A stretch of DNA of 64,000 nucleotides from Roseivivax halotolerans (GCF_900115815.1 NZ_FOXV01000017.1:1-64000); one strand, 5' to 3'. Counted from the first letter of the stretch, positions 27,811-37,349 are shown. Numbers and translations are program-made. Notes: a model not told the origin generated them from the letters alone.

Positions 27811-27866
27811 CAGTCCGCTTTCCCGCTGAATACGCTATAGCTTAGGCCAAACCGACGGAGGACACC

Positions 27867-30800
27867 ATGCCCAGAGACGCCACTTCCGAGCTGCGCCGCG
27901 AAATCGACGCACTGACCTACGCCGATGAACGCAAGCTGGTCGAAGAACTGCGCGGCGAGGCCGGGCTCTCCGAGGCCGATCGCAAGCGCATCTCCGAGGC
28001 GGGGGCCGAGCTTGTCACCAAGATTCGCAACCACGCGCGTCCGGGCCTGATGGAGACATTCCTCGCCGAATACGGGCTCTCGACCGATGAGGGCATTGCG
28101 CTCATGTGTCTGGCCGAGGCGCTGCTGCGCGTGCCCGACGCCGAGACGATCGACGCGCTGATCGAGGACAAGATCGCGCCCTCCGACTGGGGCAAGCACA
28201 TGGGCCATTCGACCTCGTCGCTGGTCAATGCCTCGACCTGGGCGCTGATGCTGACGGGCAACGTGCTCAAGGATCACGAGCCCGGCCCCGTCGCGCATCT
28301 GCGCGGCGCGATCAAGCGGCTCGGCGAGCCGGTCATCCGCCGCGCGGTCGGTCAGGCGATGCGCGTCATGGGTCAGCAATTCGTTCTGGGCGAGACCATC
28401 GAAAGCGCGATGAAGCGCGCCGCGAAGCAAGAGGAAAAGGGCTATACCTATTCCTACGACATGCTCGGCGAGGCCGCCCGCACCGAAGAGGATGCGCGGC
28501 GCTATCATCTCTCCTATTCCAAGGCGATCAACGCCATCGCGGGCGCTGCGAAATCCAAGGACATCCGCGACAACCCGGGTATCTCGGTCAAGCTGTCGGC
28601 CCTGCATCCGCGCTATGACGAGCTGCAATACGAGCAGGTCATGGAATACGTCGTCCCACGTCTGCGGACGCTCTGCGGCATCGCGCGCTCGGCGGGGATC
28701 GGCCTCAACATCGATGCCGAGGAAGCGGATCGGCTCGCGATCTCGCTCGATGTGATCGAAACGGTGCTCTCCGATCCCGCGCTCAAGGGCTGGGGCGGCT
28801 TCGGTGTCGTCGTGCAAGCCTACGGCAAGCGCGCGGGTCCGACGCTCGACTGGCTCTATGACCTAGCCGAGCGTCTCGACCGCAAGATCATGGTGCGTCT
28901 CGTGAAAGGCGCCTATTGGGATACCGAGATCAAGCGCGCGCAAGTCATTGGCGTCGACAGCTTTCCGGTCTTCACTTCTAAATCGGCGACCGACATTTCC
29001 TTCATCGCCAATGCGCGGAAGCTTCTCGGCATGACCGACCGGATCTACCCGCAATTTGCCACGCATAACGCCCACACCGCCGCCGCGATCATCGACATGG
29101 GGGCCGATCCGGGCGTCTACGAGTTTCAGCGGCTGCACGGCATGGGCGAGGCGCTGCACGAGATCCTGATGCGCGAGAACGGCACGCGGTGCCGGATCTA
29201 CGCCCCTGTGGGCGCGCATCGCGACCTTCTGGCCTATCTCGTGCGCCGGCTTCTGGAAAACGGGGCGAACTCGTCCTTCGTGAACCAGATCGTCGACGAG
29301 AACGTGCCGCCAAAGGTCGTCGCCGCCGACCCGTTTGAAAGCGTCGAGTTTCCCGACCTCGCGACCGGGCCGGAACTGTTCGCGCCCGAGCGCAAGAATT
29401 CCCAAGGCTGGGACACGCGGCACCGACCGACGCTCGCAAAGATCGAAGCGGATCGCGGCGCTTACAAGACCCAGAGTTGGGACGCGAAGCCGCTCCTGGC
29501 CGTCGAGGCCGAGGCGGGCGAGAAAGACCCGATCCTGAACCCGGCAAATCGCAACGATCAAGTCGGCACGGTCACATGGGCCACGCCCGAAACCGTGACC
29601 GCCGCCGCGGGTGCGGCCAAAGTCTGGGATGCGAGCCCGGAAGAACGCTCGCGCATACTCAACAAGATCGCGGATCTCTACGAGGCGCGGTATGGCGAGC
29701 TTTTCGCGATCCTGCATCGCGAGGCGGGCAAGATGCTGTTCGATGCCGTGGCCGAAGTCCGCGAAGCGGTCGACTTCCTGCGCTATTACGCCAACCGGAC
29801 GGCAGGCGATCCGCCGGTCGGCACCTTCGTGTGCATCTCGCCGTGGAACTTCCCGCTCGCCATCTTCACCGGCCAGATCGCCGCGGCGCTCGCGGCGGGC
29901 AACGCGGTTCTCGCGAAACCGGCCGAGCAGACGCCGCTCATCGGCTGGCGCGCGGCAGAGCTGATGCACGAGGCGGGTGTGCCCCGCGAGGTTCTGCAGC
30001 TCCTGCCCGGTGCGGGAGATGTGGGTGCGGCGATGACGTCCACGCCCGGCGTGAACGGCGTCGCCTTCACCGGTTCGACCGAGACGGCGCGGCTGATCCA
30101 CGCCTCTGTCGCCAAGCATCTGGAACCCGGCGCGCCGCTGATCGCGGAGACAGGCGGGCTCAACGCGATGATCGTCGATTCCACCGCCCTGCCCGAACAG
30201 GCGGTCGCGGCCATCGTCGAATCGGCCTTCCAGTCGGCAGGCCAGCGCTGCTCCGCTCTGCGCTGTCTCTACGTTCAGGAAGATATTGCAGAAAGCTTCC
30301 TCGAAATGCTGACAGGCGCGATGGAGGCCCTGCAGATCGGCACGCCTTGGGATGTGTCGACCGATGTCGGCCCGGTGATCGACGCCGAGGCGCACAAGGA
30401 CATCACCGGCTATATCGACGCGGCGCGAAAGGACGGGCGCATCCTCAAGGAATGCGCCGTGCCCTCGGACGGCTACTTCGTCCCGCCCGCGCTGATCCGG
30501 GTGAAGGGGATCGGCGATCTCGAGCGCGAGGTCTTCGGACCGGTCCTGCATGTCGCGACCTACAAGGCCGAGAAGCTCGACCGTGTGATCGACGACATCA
30601 ACGGCACGGGTTACGGGCTGACCTTTGGCTTGCAGACCCGGATCGACGACCGTGTGCAGCACGTCTCGGAGCGGATCGAGGCCGGCAACATCTACGTCAA
30701 TCGCAACCAGATCGGCGCGATCGTGGGCTCGCAGCCCTTTGGTGGCGAGGGATTGTCGGGCACCGGACCGAAGGCGGGCGGGCCGCTCTACGTGGATCGC

Positions 30801-31289
30801 TTCCGCCGCCACACGGCCGATATGTCGGGCGAAAGCTGGTCCGGGAGTGACGATGCCAAGCGGATCGAAAAAGCGCTGACCACTGCAAAGCCTGCAAAGA
30901 CGCTGGATCGGCAAGAGCTGCCGGGCCCGACGGGCGAGTCGAACATGCTCTACACCATGCCGCGGGACACGGTGCTTTGCCTCGGCCCCGGCAAGGAGGC
31001 GGCAGCGGCGCAGGTCAAGGCGATCGAAGCTCTTGGAGGCAAGGCCGTGGCTGCGGAAGGCAGCATCGAGGCGAAGGTTCTGACTTCGCTCAACGGTCTC
31101 TCATCTGCGATCTGGTGGGGCGACGAAGAGACGGCACGGACTTATCGCTCCGCGTTGGCAGACCTCGACGGACCGATCGTGCCGCTCATCACCGGGGCCC
31201 CCGACACGGGTCACGCGCGGATGGAGCGACATGTCTGCGTCGACACGACCGCCGCGGGCGGTAACGCCAAGCTCCTGAGCGGGGTCTGA
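27867..31289 (+). CDS. putA: Bifunctional proline dehydrogenase/glutamate-semialdehyde dehydrogenase
   Basis: 1140 residues. PRODH barrel (about 100-480) with SVKLSALHPRYD, VRLVKGAYWDTEIK and EFQRLHGMGE for FAD and proline; then an aldehyde dehydrogenase (about 540-1000) with Glu in AETGGLNAM and catalytic Cys in SAGQRCSALRC. It turns proline to glutamate, feeding FADH2 and NADH. There is no ribbon-helix-helix at the N-terminus, unlike enterobacterial PutA, so it should not regulate itself; the neighbouring PutR does that. Confidence 0.97.
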   Translation: MPRDATSELRREIDALTYADERKLVEELRGEAGLSEADRKRISEAGAELVTKIRNHARPGLMETFLAEYGLSTDEGIALMCLAEALLRVPDAETIDALIEDKIAPSDWGKHMGHSTSSLVNASTWALMLTGNVLKDHEPGPVAHLRGAIKRLGEPVIRRAVGQAMRVMGQQFVLGETIESAMKRAAKQEEKGYTYSYDMLGEAARTEEDARRYHLSYSKAINAIAGAAKSKDIRDNPGISVKLSALHPRYDELQYEQVMEYVVPRLRTLCGIARSAGIGLNIDAEEADRLAISLDVIETVLSDPALKGWGGFGVVVQAYGKRAGPTLDWLYDLAERLDRKIMVRLVKGAYWDTEIKRAQVIGVDSFPVFTSKSATDISFIANARKLLGMTDRIYPQFATHNAHTAAAIIDMGADPGVYEFQRLHGMGEALHEILMRENGTRCRIYAPVGAHRDLLAYLVRRLLENGANSSFVNQIVDENVPPKVVAADPFESVEFPDLATGPELFAPERKNSQGWDTRHRPTLAKIEADRGAYKTQSWDAKPLLAVEAEAGEKDPILNPANRNDQVGTVTWATPETVTAAAGAAKVWDASPEERSRILNKIADLYEARYGELFAILHREAGKMLFDAVAEVREAVDFLRYYANRTAGDPPVGTFVCISPWNFPLAIFTGQIAAALAAGNAVLAKPAEQTPLIGWRAAELMHEAGVPREVLQLLPGAGDVGAAMTSTPGVNGVAFTGSTETARLIHASVAKHLEPGAPLIAETGGLNAMIVDSTALPEQAVAAIVESAFQSAGQRCSALRCLYVQEDIAESFLEMLTGAMEALQIGTPWDVSTDVGPVIDAEAHKDITGYIDAARKDGRILKECAVPSDGYFVPPALIRVKGIGDLEREVFGPVLHVATYKAEKLDRVIDDINGTGYGLTFGLQTRIDDRVQHVSERIEAGNIYVNRNQIGAIVGSQPFGGEGLSGTGPKAGGPLYVDRFRRHTADMSGESWSGSDDAKRIEKALTTAKPAKTLDRQELPGPTGESNMLYTMPRDTVLCLGPGKEAAAAQVKAIEALGGKAVAAEGSIEAKVLTSLNGLSSAIWWGDEETARTYRSALADLDGPIVPLITGAPDTGHARMERHVCVDTTAAGGNAKLLSGV

Positions 31290-31295
31290 TCCCTG

Positions 31296-31329
31296 CGGCC
31301 GCACGATCTTTTGCCGGATCGTGCGGCCG
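31296..31329 (+). terminator. Stem-loop after putA
   Basis: Perfect 13 bp arms CGGCCGCACGATC/GATCGTGCGGCCG with an 8-nt loop, 7 bp after the putA stop. No U run follows, so termination would be inefficient or Rho-assisted; it may also protect the putA mRNA end. Confidence 0.5.
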
Positions 31330-31371
31330 TCTGCGCTTGACGCCGCGCTGCCGCATGCCAAGCTCCCTGCC

Positions 31372-32151
31372 ATGTTTCCGATCCGCGATCACAACCCGTC
31401 CGGCGTCACGCCTTTCATCACCTACGGGCTGATCGCGGCAAATATCCTGATCTTCATTGGATATTACGACCTTTTCTCGGATGTTCGCGCGCTCAACGTC
31501 TTTTTCTGGGACTGGGCGCTCATCCCGGCCCGCATGTCGGCCGGTGAAGGCTATGGCGGCCTTTTGACCTCGATGTTCCTGCATGGCGGCATTCTGCACC
31601 TTGCGGGCAACATGCTGTTTCTGTTCATCTTCGGCGACAACGTCGAGGACGAGCTTGGCCATTTGGGCTATCTTGGTTTCTACCTCGCCAGCGGTATCGG
31701 GGCGGGCCTCGCGCAATACGTCACCGCGCCCTTCAGCCAGGTGCCGATGGTCGGGGCATCCGGGGCCATCGCGGGAGTGATGGGGGCGTATCTGCTGCTG
31801 TTCCCCAAAGCGCGGGTCGATATCCTCGTGATCCTGATCATCATCTTCAAGATCATCACCATTCCCGCCTGGATCATGCTGGCGCTCTGGCTCGGCATGC
31901 AGTTCCTCGGCGGGTTTGGCACGCCCGCCGATGCGGGAGGCGTCGCATACTGGGCCCATGCGGGCGGGTTCGTCATCGGGATGCTGCTGGTCCTGCCGCT
32001 CTGGCTCAAACGCGGCGGTCCAGCCTTTTGGGAAAAGACCCACGGCCACCCGCCACATCCAGAGGCGCGCTATGCCTTCGTGCGCTCCAACGTGCCCATC
32101 GCGGGCCGGAGCAGACGCAGCCAACGAAGGAAGGGGCCTTGGGGACGATGA
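31372..32151 (+). CDS. Rhomboid intramembrane serine protease
   Basis: 259 residues with six or more membrane segments, the HLAGNMLFLFIFG region, catalytic Ser in GASGAIAG and His in YWAHAGGF. Rhomboids cut membrane proteins within the bilayer. Start at 31372 (MFPIRDHNPSG); the longer frame has no homology. Its stop overlaps the GFA gene start (ATGA). Confidence 0.93.
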   Translation: MFPIRDHNPSGVTPFITYGLIAANILIFIGYYDLFSDVRALNVFFWDWALIPARMSAGEGYGGLLTSMFLHGGILHLAGNMLFLFIFGDNVEDELGHLGYLGFYLASGIGAGLAQYVTAPFSQVPMVGASGAIAGVMGAYLLLFPKARVDILVILIIIFKIITIPAWIMLALWLGMQFLGGFGTPADAGGVAYWAHAGGFVIGMLLVLPLWLKRGGPAFWEKTHGHPPHPEARYAFVRSNVPIAGRSRRSQRRKGPWGR

Positions 32152-32522
32152 GCCAGCAGCATGAAACCCGACTGACCTGCCATTGTGGCGCGATCGAATT
32201 GCGCGTGACGCTATCGGACGGGCTGAACACGGCGCGGCGCTGCGATTGCTCCTATTGCCGCAGGCGCGCCGTGCCTGCCGTCTCGGTGCCGATGGGGGAG
32301 TTGGAGGTCGTCAAAGGCGCGGAGACGCTGACGCTCTACCAGTTCGGCACGATGACCGCGCAGCACCACTTCTGTTCGGTCTGCGGGATCTACATGTATC
32401 ACCGCCGTCGTTCGAACCCGAACGAGTATGGCGTGAACATGGGCGCAATCGACGGGGTGAACCCCGCCGAACATGAGCCCATTCCCTGGAACGACGGGGT
32501 AAACCACCCCTCGGACCGTTAA
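32148..32522 (+). CDS. GFA-family zinc protein (glutathione-dependent aldehyde enzyme-like)
   Basis: 124 residues with zinc-binding cysteines in CHCGAIEL, CDCSYCRR and FCSVCGIYMYH, the pattern of the GFA/CENP-V family. Activities of most members are unproven. ATG overlaps the rhomboid stop. Its stop overlaps the stop of the convergent suhB-like gene by 4 bp (32519-32522). Confidence 0.9.
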   Translation: MSQQHETRLTCHCGAIELRVTLSDGLNTARRCDCSYCRRRAVPAVSVPMGELEVVKGAETLTLYQFGTMTAQHHFCSVCGIYMYHRRRSNPNEYGVNMGAIDGVNPAEHEPIPWNDGVNHPSDR

Positions 32523-33310
32523 ACCTCGCGGATCAGGCGGGCGAACCCGTCATAGAGCTGGCCGTTGGCGCACAGGATCGCACCGCTTTCGAGCGGATCC
32601 TGACCTTCGCGCACACCCGAGACGAGCGCGCCGCCCTCGAGCGCCAGAAGCGATCCCGCAGCGAGGTTCCAGATGTTCAGCTCGCGCTGCCAGAACCCAT
32701 CGAACCGCCCGGCCGCCACGTAGGCGAGGTTGAGCGAGGCCGCGCCCCAGTGGCGCACGCCGCCGCAAGCGGGCATCAGCTTTGCAAGATCCTTCAGGGT
32801 CGCCGGCAGCGTATGCTTGGCCGAGAAGGGCACGCCGGTGGCGAAGATCGCCTCGTGCATGCGCGAGCGGCCCGAGACGCGCATCCGCTTGTTGTCGTTG
32901 AGCCAGGAACCCGCCCCGCTCTCGGCATAGAACATCTCGTCCTTGGCGGCGTCGTAGACAACGCCAGCGACGATGCGGCCCTTGTGCTCGAGCGCGATGG
33001 AGATGGCCCAATGCGGCAGGCCGTGCTGGAAGTTGGCCGCGCCATCGAGCGGATCGACGATCCAGCGGCGGGTCGGGTCTTCGCCCTCGATCTCGGTCTC
33101 GCCCTTGGCCAGCCAGCCATAGGTGCCACGAGCGGTCGTCAGCTCTTCCTTCAGAACCTTCCCGGCGGCAAGGTCGGCGCGCTGCACGAAATCCGCGGCG
33201 CCCCGGGCCGAAGCCTGCAGGTTCTCGATCTCGCGAAAGTCCTTCACGAGCGATCGCCCGGCTTTCCGCGCGGCCTTGATCATGATGTTGATATTCGCGC
33301 TGCCCTGCAT
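32519..33310 (-). CDS. suhB: Inositol-monophosphatase-family protein with lost active-site residues
   Basis: 263 residues with the whole IMPase fold (DPTRRWIVDPLDG, ALEHKGRIVAGVVYDAAKDEM, RHWGAASLNLAYVAAGRFDGFW). Key positions differ: the usual WDxAAG metal Asp is Asn (NIWNLAAG, residue 215), DGT is DGA (residue 91), and the metal-binding Glu-Glu is Lys-Gly (69-70). Catalysis is therefore unlikely. In E. coli SuhB also acts on rRNA transcription independently of phosphatase activity, so a structural role is possible. Start at 33310 (MQGSANINI). Confidence 0.85.
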   Translation of the reverse strand: MQGSANINIMIKAARKAGRSLVKDFREIENLQASARGAADFVQRADLAAGKVLKEELTTARGTYGWLAKGETEIEGEDPTRRWIVDPLDGAANFQHGLPHWAISIALEHKGRIVAGVVYDAAKDEMFYAESGAGSWLNDNKRMRVSGRSRMHEAIFATGVPFSAKHTLPATLKDLAKLMPACGGVRHWGAASLNLAYVAAGRFDGFWQRELNIWNLAAGSLLALEGGALVSGVREGQDPLESGAILCANGQLYDGFARLIREV

Positions 33311-33377
33311 GTGCCCGGCCCTCAAGTCTTGTCAGGCCGGGCGTATACGCGGGGCGGCACGGGATGTGAAGGGCCGC

Positions 33378-33707
33378 TTAGTAGCGCGTCACACCCTTTT
33401 CGCCCTCGGGCGCATAATAGGTGCCTTTCACGCCCGCATGGCTCTGCGCGGGGCGATGATACACCTTACGGACGGCACCGGCGCGGTCGACATAGGGCGC
33501 GGCGTTCGGCTTGCCGCAGCAGATCTCGCCGCCGATCTGGACCGGCTGAAGACCCGCCGGGCAGTAATTCGCGACGCCTCGCACCTCGTGATAGAGGAAA
33601 TTGGAATTAGGATCGTTATGGGTGCCCGTGTAGGCATCGCTGGCCAAGGCCGCGCCGCCCGTGAGGCACAGCGTGGCAAGGCCCAAAGCTGAGGATCTGA
33701 TGAACAT
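33378..33707 (-). CDS. Small secreted hypothetical protein
   Basis: 109 residues: signal peptide (cleavage near ALA-SD, residue 22), then a Cys-containing body with YCPAGLQ, EICCGKP and many Tyr and Gly. Three cysteines could form disulfides or bind metal. I do not recognise the family. Confidence 0.65.
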   Translation of the reverse strand: MFIRSSALGLATLCLTGGAALASDAYTGTHNDPNSNFLYHEVRGVANYCPAGLQPVQIGGEICCGKPNAAPYVDRAGAVRKVYHRPAQSHAGVKGTYYAPEGEKGVTRY

Positions 33708-33835
33708 GATTGACTGCCCCTCGGCAAAAAATGATCGGATGCCAAGACCTTGGCCCCTACCAGGGATTTAGTCAATTTCTATCGCCGACGCGGCCGCGTT
33801 CCGGCCGGTGCAACTCAGCGTTTCCAAAGCGCAAA

Positions 33836-33866
33836 CAAAAACGCCCGACCCAATGGGCCGGGCGCT
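33836..33866 (-). terminator. Rho-independent terminator after the outer-membrane barrel gene
   Basis: On the minus strand GCGCCCGGCCC-ATT-GGGTCGGGCG followed by TTTTTG, 20 bp after the stop of the barrel gene. A textbook terminator. Confidence 0.9.
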
Positions 33867-33886
33867 TTAACGTTTAGAGGCGCACC

Positions 33887-34501
33887 TCAGAAACGGTAGT
33901 TCAGCGAGACGTTCGCGGAGGTCGCATCAAGCTCTGCGTCGTTGTCGAATTCGTTGAATTCCTGGTACACGACTTCGGTGCCGACGGTCACGTTCTCCTG
34001 CAGGAAGACCTCGTAGCCGACGCCTGCGAAGTAGCCATCGGAATCGCCGAGATCGTCATCCGCGCCGGTTGCCCGCGCGTAGCCGCCGGTGCCGTAGAAG
34101 AAGTTACGGCCGGAATCGACGCCGAGACGGCCGCCGAGGCGCATGATGTTGTCGAGCTCGCCCGAGTTTTCGAGTTCGATGTTGGCTTCGTCATACTGAA
34201 GGCCCACACCCGCGATGATGCTGTTGCCGAGGCGGAAGTCGTAGTTGCCGCGCACACCGATGCTGCCGCCTTCTTCTTCCTCGTCACCGAGGTCGGAGTC
34301 GAGGTCGAGGTCGTTGTAGCCGAGCTGCACACCAACCGACGGGCCGGTGAAGTCATAGACCGGCGCCGGAGCGGGCGCCGGCGTCGGGGCGGGTGCCATC
34401 GGCGCGGGCTCGGCCTTACCGGCCATCGGGTCGCCTGCGAATGCTGCGGTGGCGGTGGCGGCGCTGAGCGCCACGGCTGCGGTCATGGTTTTTGCGAACA
34501 T
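33887..34501 (-). CDS. Outer-membrane beta-barrel protein (OmpA/porin-like)
   Basis: 204 residues: signal peptide (near AFA-GD, residue 22), a Pro/Ala-rich linker (APMAPAPTPAPAPAP), then about eight amphipathic strands (SVGVQLGYNDLDLDSDLG ... ANVSLNYRF) with C-terminal Phe, the mark of BAM-assembled barrels. Probably an abundant structural protein; no pore specificity can be read. Confidence 0.88.
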   Translation of the reverse strand: MFAKTMTAAVALSAATATAAFAGDPMAGKAEPAPMAPAPTPAPAPAPVYDFTGPSVGVQLGYNDLDLDSDLGDEEEEGGSIGVRGNYDFRLGNSIIAGVGLQYDEANIELENSGELDNIMRLGGRLGVDSGRNFFYGTGGYARATGADDDLGDSDGYFAGVGYEVFLQENVTVGTEVVYQEFNEFDNDAELDATSANVSLNYRF

Positions 34502-34697
34502 GTATCTGCTCCGATTTTGTCACTGTTCAGGCGCCCTCGCTCCTGAGGACGTCGCAGCAGAAATGGGTATGAAAGCCGCTTCGTTCCGTCACGGAGCGGT
34601 CACGAATTTGTTCCGTTGCGGATGAGGAACACAGGCTGATTTCCGCTTCCTTTCCCGAGGCTTATCGGCGGAAAGCAGCGGAGTTCCGCCCGTGATC

Positions 34698-35093
34698 TCA
34701 GGACGTGAATCGCAGCACGAGCCAGACGCCCGCAAATGCCGAGAACCCGGTCAGCAGGGTCCCCCAGAGCGTGTCGGTGACAACCATCTGCCAGGACCAG
34801 TCCCGCATCACCGCCATCGAGGTGAACTCGTAGGTGCCATAAGCCATCGCGCCGATGATCGCGCCGTGCAGCCCCGCTCGAAGCGGCACCGCATCACGCA
34901 GCGCCGGGGCGGAGACCAGGAACACCAGCCCCGCGACATAGGCGAGGTAGAATGCCGCTGCCGGAAGAAGCATCGGGCTCTCGCGCATCGCATCGCCAAG
35001 GTGCCGCGAGAAGATCGGCTTCATCACGCTCGTGAGCATGATCGCGTCGAGGACCAGGAAAATAAGCGCGGTGAGAATATAAAGAAGGAGCAT
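34698..35093 (-). CDS. DUF2177 family membrane protein
   Basis: 131 residues with four membrane segments and the DUF2177-type motif AYGTYEFTSMAV. No characterised role. Alone between the barrel gene and thyX. Confidence 0.82.
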   Translation of the reverse strand: MLLLYILTALIFLVLDAIMLTSVMKPIFSRHLGDAMRESPMLLPAAAFYLAYVAGLVFLVSAPALRDAVPLRAGLHGAIIGAMAYGTYEFTSMAVMRDWSWQMVVTDTLWGTLLTGFSAFAGVWLVLRFTS

Positions 35094-35197
35094 GGCGGGG
35101 CCTCTCTGCCGTGTATCGCAGAGGTAGCGGCGCCAAGGCAGGAGGAAAGGACGCAGCCTTTGAATGGCTTGGCGCTTGACGCTTCGAGCGCAAGCCC

Positions 35198-36109
35198 TTA
35201 TTGGCTGCCGATCACCCCCTGAAACTCACGCCATTCGCCCTTGGACATGCCGGAATTTTCCTGCGTCACCTCTTCGCCGTTGAGCATCCGGCGCACGCAA
35301 TCGAGCGCGCCGGCCGAGAGTGTCGCGCCGCCCATACGGTAATCCTCGAACGCCTTGTAAGCGGCGGGCACCCAGTCCTTGACCATCTCGCAGATCGCCT
35401 CGGCATAGACGCGGATCTCGTATTGCGCGTGGGCATCCGCACGCAGGCGCAGGAAATGCAGAAGGTTATGCAGGTCCACCTTCCAATACCATTGCGTGTA
35501 AATGTTCGCCGGCAGGTTCATCCGCGCCAGTTCCCGCGCGAGGCCCTGCTGCCCTTCGTCCGAGATCATCTCTTCGTAATGGTCGTAGGCGCGCATCGCG
35601 TCGTCCCGCAGGTAGCGCAGCACGCGGTCCGCCTCCTCCCCCGAGAGCGCCTCGCCCCGCCCCTGGTTGTTGACCGTCGATTGCGCGGCCAGCGCCTCGG
35701 GTGCGGGGATGTAGAATTCGCGGTCGAGGATCGAGTATCGCGCCGAGTATTCGTTCACGTTGGCCGTGCGGTGCCGGATCCACTGCCGCGCGACGAAGAC
35801 CGGCAGCTTCACATGAAGCTTGATCTCGCACATCTCGAACGGCGTCGAATGCCAGTGACGCATGAGGTAGCGGATCAGCCCCTCGTCGTTCGACACGCTC
35901 TTCGTGCCCCTCCCGTAGGAGACGCGCGCGGCCTGACAGATCGCGCTGTCGTCGCCCATGTAGTCGATCACGCGGACAAAACCGTGATCGAGCACGGGCC
36001 GCGCATGGTAGAGATGCTGCTCCATCCCCGGCACGGTCGCGCGCAGCGTCGTTTGCGTCTGCCCGCGCAGGGCGTCGATTTCGGCCTGTTGGTCCGGGGT
36101 GAGGGTCAT
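35198..36109 (-). CDS. thyX: Flavin-dependent thymidylate synthase
   Basis: 303 residues with the ThyX motif [14 protein letters not shown] (RHRxxSxNEYSxRY; Ala instead of Ser). It makes dTMP from dUMP using FAD and methylene-THF, without needing DHFR recycling. Divergent from the lipoprotein/Slam pair. Confidence 0.96.
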   Translation of the reverse strand: MTLTPDQQAEIDALRGQTQTTLRATVPGMEQHLYHARPVLDHGFVRVIDYMGDDSAICQAARVSYGRGTKSVSNDEGLIRYLMRHWHSTPFEMCEIKLHVKLPVFVARQWIRHRTANVNEYSARYSILDREFYIPAPEALAAQSTVNNQGRGEALSGEEADRVLRYLRDDAMRAYDHYEEMISDEGQQGLARELARMNLPANIYTQWYWKVDLHNLLHFLRLRADAHAQYEIRVYAEAICEMVKDWVPAAYKAFEDYRMGGATLSAGALDCVRRMLNGEEVTQENSGMSKGEWREFQGVIGSQ

Positions 36110-36190
36110 GGAGGCACTCCGCCGCTAGATGAGTCGCTTTTGACTATATCTTGCAGAGTATGCGGCAGAAAACCACCATATGAAGTCGTG

Positions 36191-36243
36191 CAATTCCGTC
36201 GCGCGGGCCGCGCTTTCTGCGCCCGGCCCGCGCGACGGAATTG
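36191..36243. repeat. Perfect 19 bp inverted repeat between divergent thyX and lipoprotein genes
   Basis: CAATTCCGTCGCGCGGGCC (36191-36209) is mirrored by its complement at 36225-36243, with GCGC/GCGC pairing possible in the 15-nt loop. It lies between divergent genes, so it is not the terminator of either, and no U run is present. Confidence 0.9.
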
Positions 36244-36307
36244 ACTTGCCGCACGGCTCTGACAACCAATTCAGGCAAAAGAGCAGACAAAAACCGAGGC
36301 AGGACAC

Positions 36308-37348
36308 ATGACCCGCATTCTAGCGATGCTCATCGCATTGGCGATGCTATCGGCCTGTGGCGATGGCGGATCCAGCGGCAACCCGATTTCGCGCAGCGCA
36401 ACGGACGACGGAACCGATGACGGTACGGATGATGGAACCGATGACGGCACGGATGACGGGACGGACGATGGCACCGAGGATACCGATCCCGGGGAAATCG
36501 CGCTCGAGGATGTCACACGGATCACGCTGGAAGGCGACACGCTACTGGTCGAAGGGCTGAGCCTCGATGGCGGCGCCCCTGTGACTGCATATGCGCGCCG
36601 CGCCGATCTCGATCAGAACGGCTTTCTGGCCTACGTGATCCAGGACGACCCGCTCGATCGCTATTCGCGTGCCTATTCCGCCGCTGACAACAACAGCGGC
36701 TCTGTGCGCGGCTCGGTCGTGGCAACCGGCGGACAGTTCAACAAGATCTTCAACGGCGTCTTTGTCGCGCGCGACGGCGATTACGACCCGCCCGAAGCCA
36801 CCGAGACGACAGGCCTTGTCAGCTATGCCGGCGGCTACGTCGGCATCATGAACATCTTCGGCCCGACCCCCGATCTCATTCCGATCGACCCCGATACGCC
36901 GATCGAGGTTGTGCCTGGCGGCGTCGTTCTGACCACGACCGGCGAGGTCTTCATCAACGCCGATTTCGCGGACAACATCGTGAATGGCACGGTGTATGAC
37001 CGGGTCATCGTCGAGACCGGCGACGATCTGCCGTCGCTCGTTCTTGCGCCGACCGATATCAGCGAGAACGGGGAGTTCTCCGGAACGGTCGAATACAGCG
37101 AGGTCCAGCCTGTCTATTCCACCGAGGATGTCGGCAATGGCAGCCCCGGCACCTATGAAGGCGTCTTCGGCGGACCGGACGCGGAAGCGGTGGCCGGTGG
37201 TCTGGTGCTGAACAACAACGATGGACAGGCCGACGTTCTGGGCTTCGAAGACGAGCTCGAGGTCGGCACCTTCGTGCTCGACAAATGCGGGACCGCGGGT
37301 GCGACGGATCCGATCTGCGATCAGACCAACCCGGATTTCTCGAGGTAA
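36308..37348 (+). CDS. TbpB-like surface lipoprotein, probable Slam substrate
   Basis: 346 residues: lipobox LSAC (Cys17), then six DDGT tandem repeats (33-56) forming an acidic tether, then a beta-rich part ending ENGEFSGTVEY...GTYEGVFGGPDAEAVAGG, the handle-and-barrel pattern of TbpB C-lobes. Such proteins sit on the outer surface and bind host or environmental iron carriers or other ligands. The partner Slam-like gene starts 2 bp downstream. Ligand unknown. Confidence 0.72.
   Translation: MTRILAMLIALAMLSACGDGGSSGNPISRSATDDGTDDGTDDGTDDGTDDGTDDGTEDTDPGEIALEDVTRITLEGDTLLVEGLSLDGGAPVTAYARRADLDQNGFLAYVIQDDPLDRYSRAYSAADNNSGSVRGSVVATGGQFNKIFNGVFVARDGDYDPPEATETTGLVSYAGGYVGIMNIFGPTPDLIPIDPDTPIEVVPGGVVLTTTGEVFINADFADNIVNGTVYDRVIVETGDDLPSLVLAPTDISENGEFSGTVEYSEVQPVYSTEDVGNGSPGTYEGVFGGPDAEAVAGGLVLNNNDGQADVLGFEDELEVGTFVLDKCGTAGATDPICDQTNPDFSR
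36404..36475 (+). repeat. Six 12 bp tandem repeats coding DDGT
   Basis: Units such as GACGACGGAACC and GATGACGGTACG run in frame through codons 33-56 of the lipoprotein. Units differ at third codon bases. Changes in copy number would lengthen or shorten the tether without breaking the frame. Confidence 0.95.
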
Positions 37349-37349
37349 C

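Noticed and set aside
28863-30914. 683-codon frame antisense to putA
   Set aside because: Same shadow effect; no domain, and putA motifs are unbroken on the other strand.
36404-36475. Short regular repeats considered as CRISPR
   Set aside because: Contiguous 12 bp units without spacers, inside a reading frame as DDGT codons.
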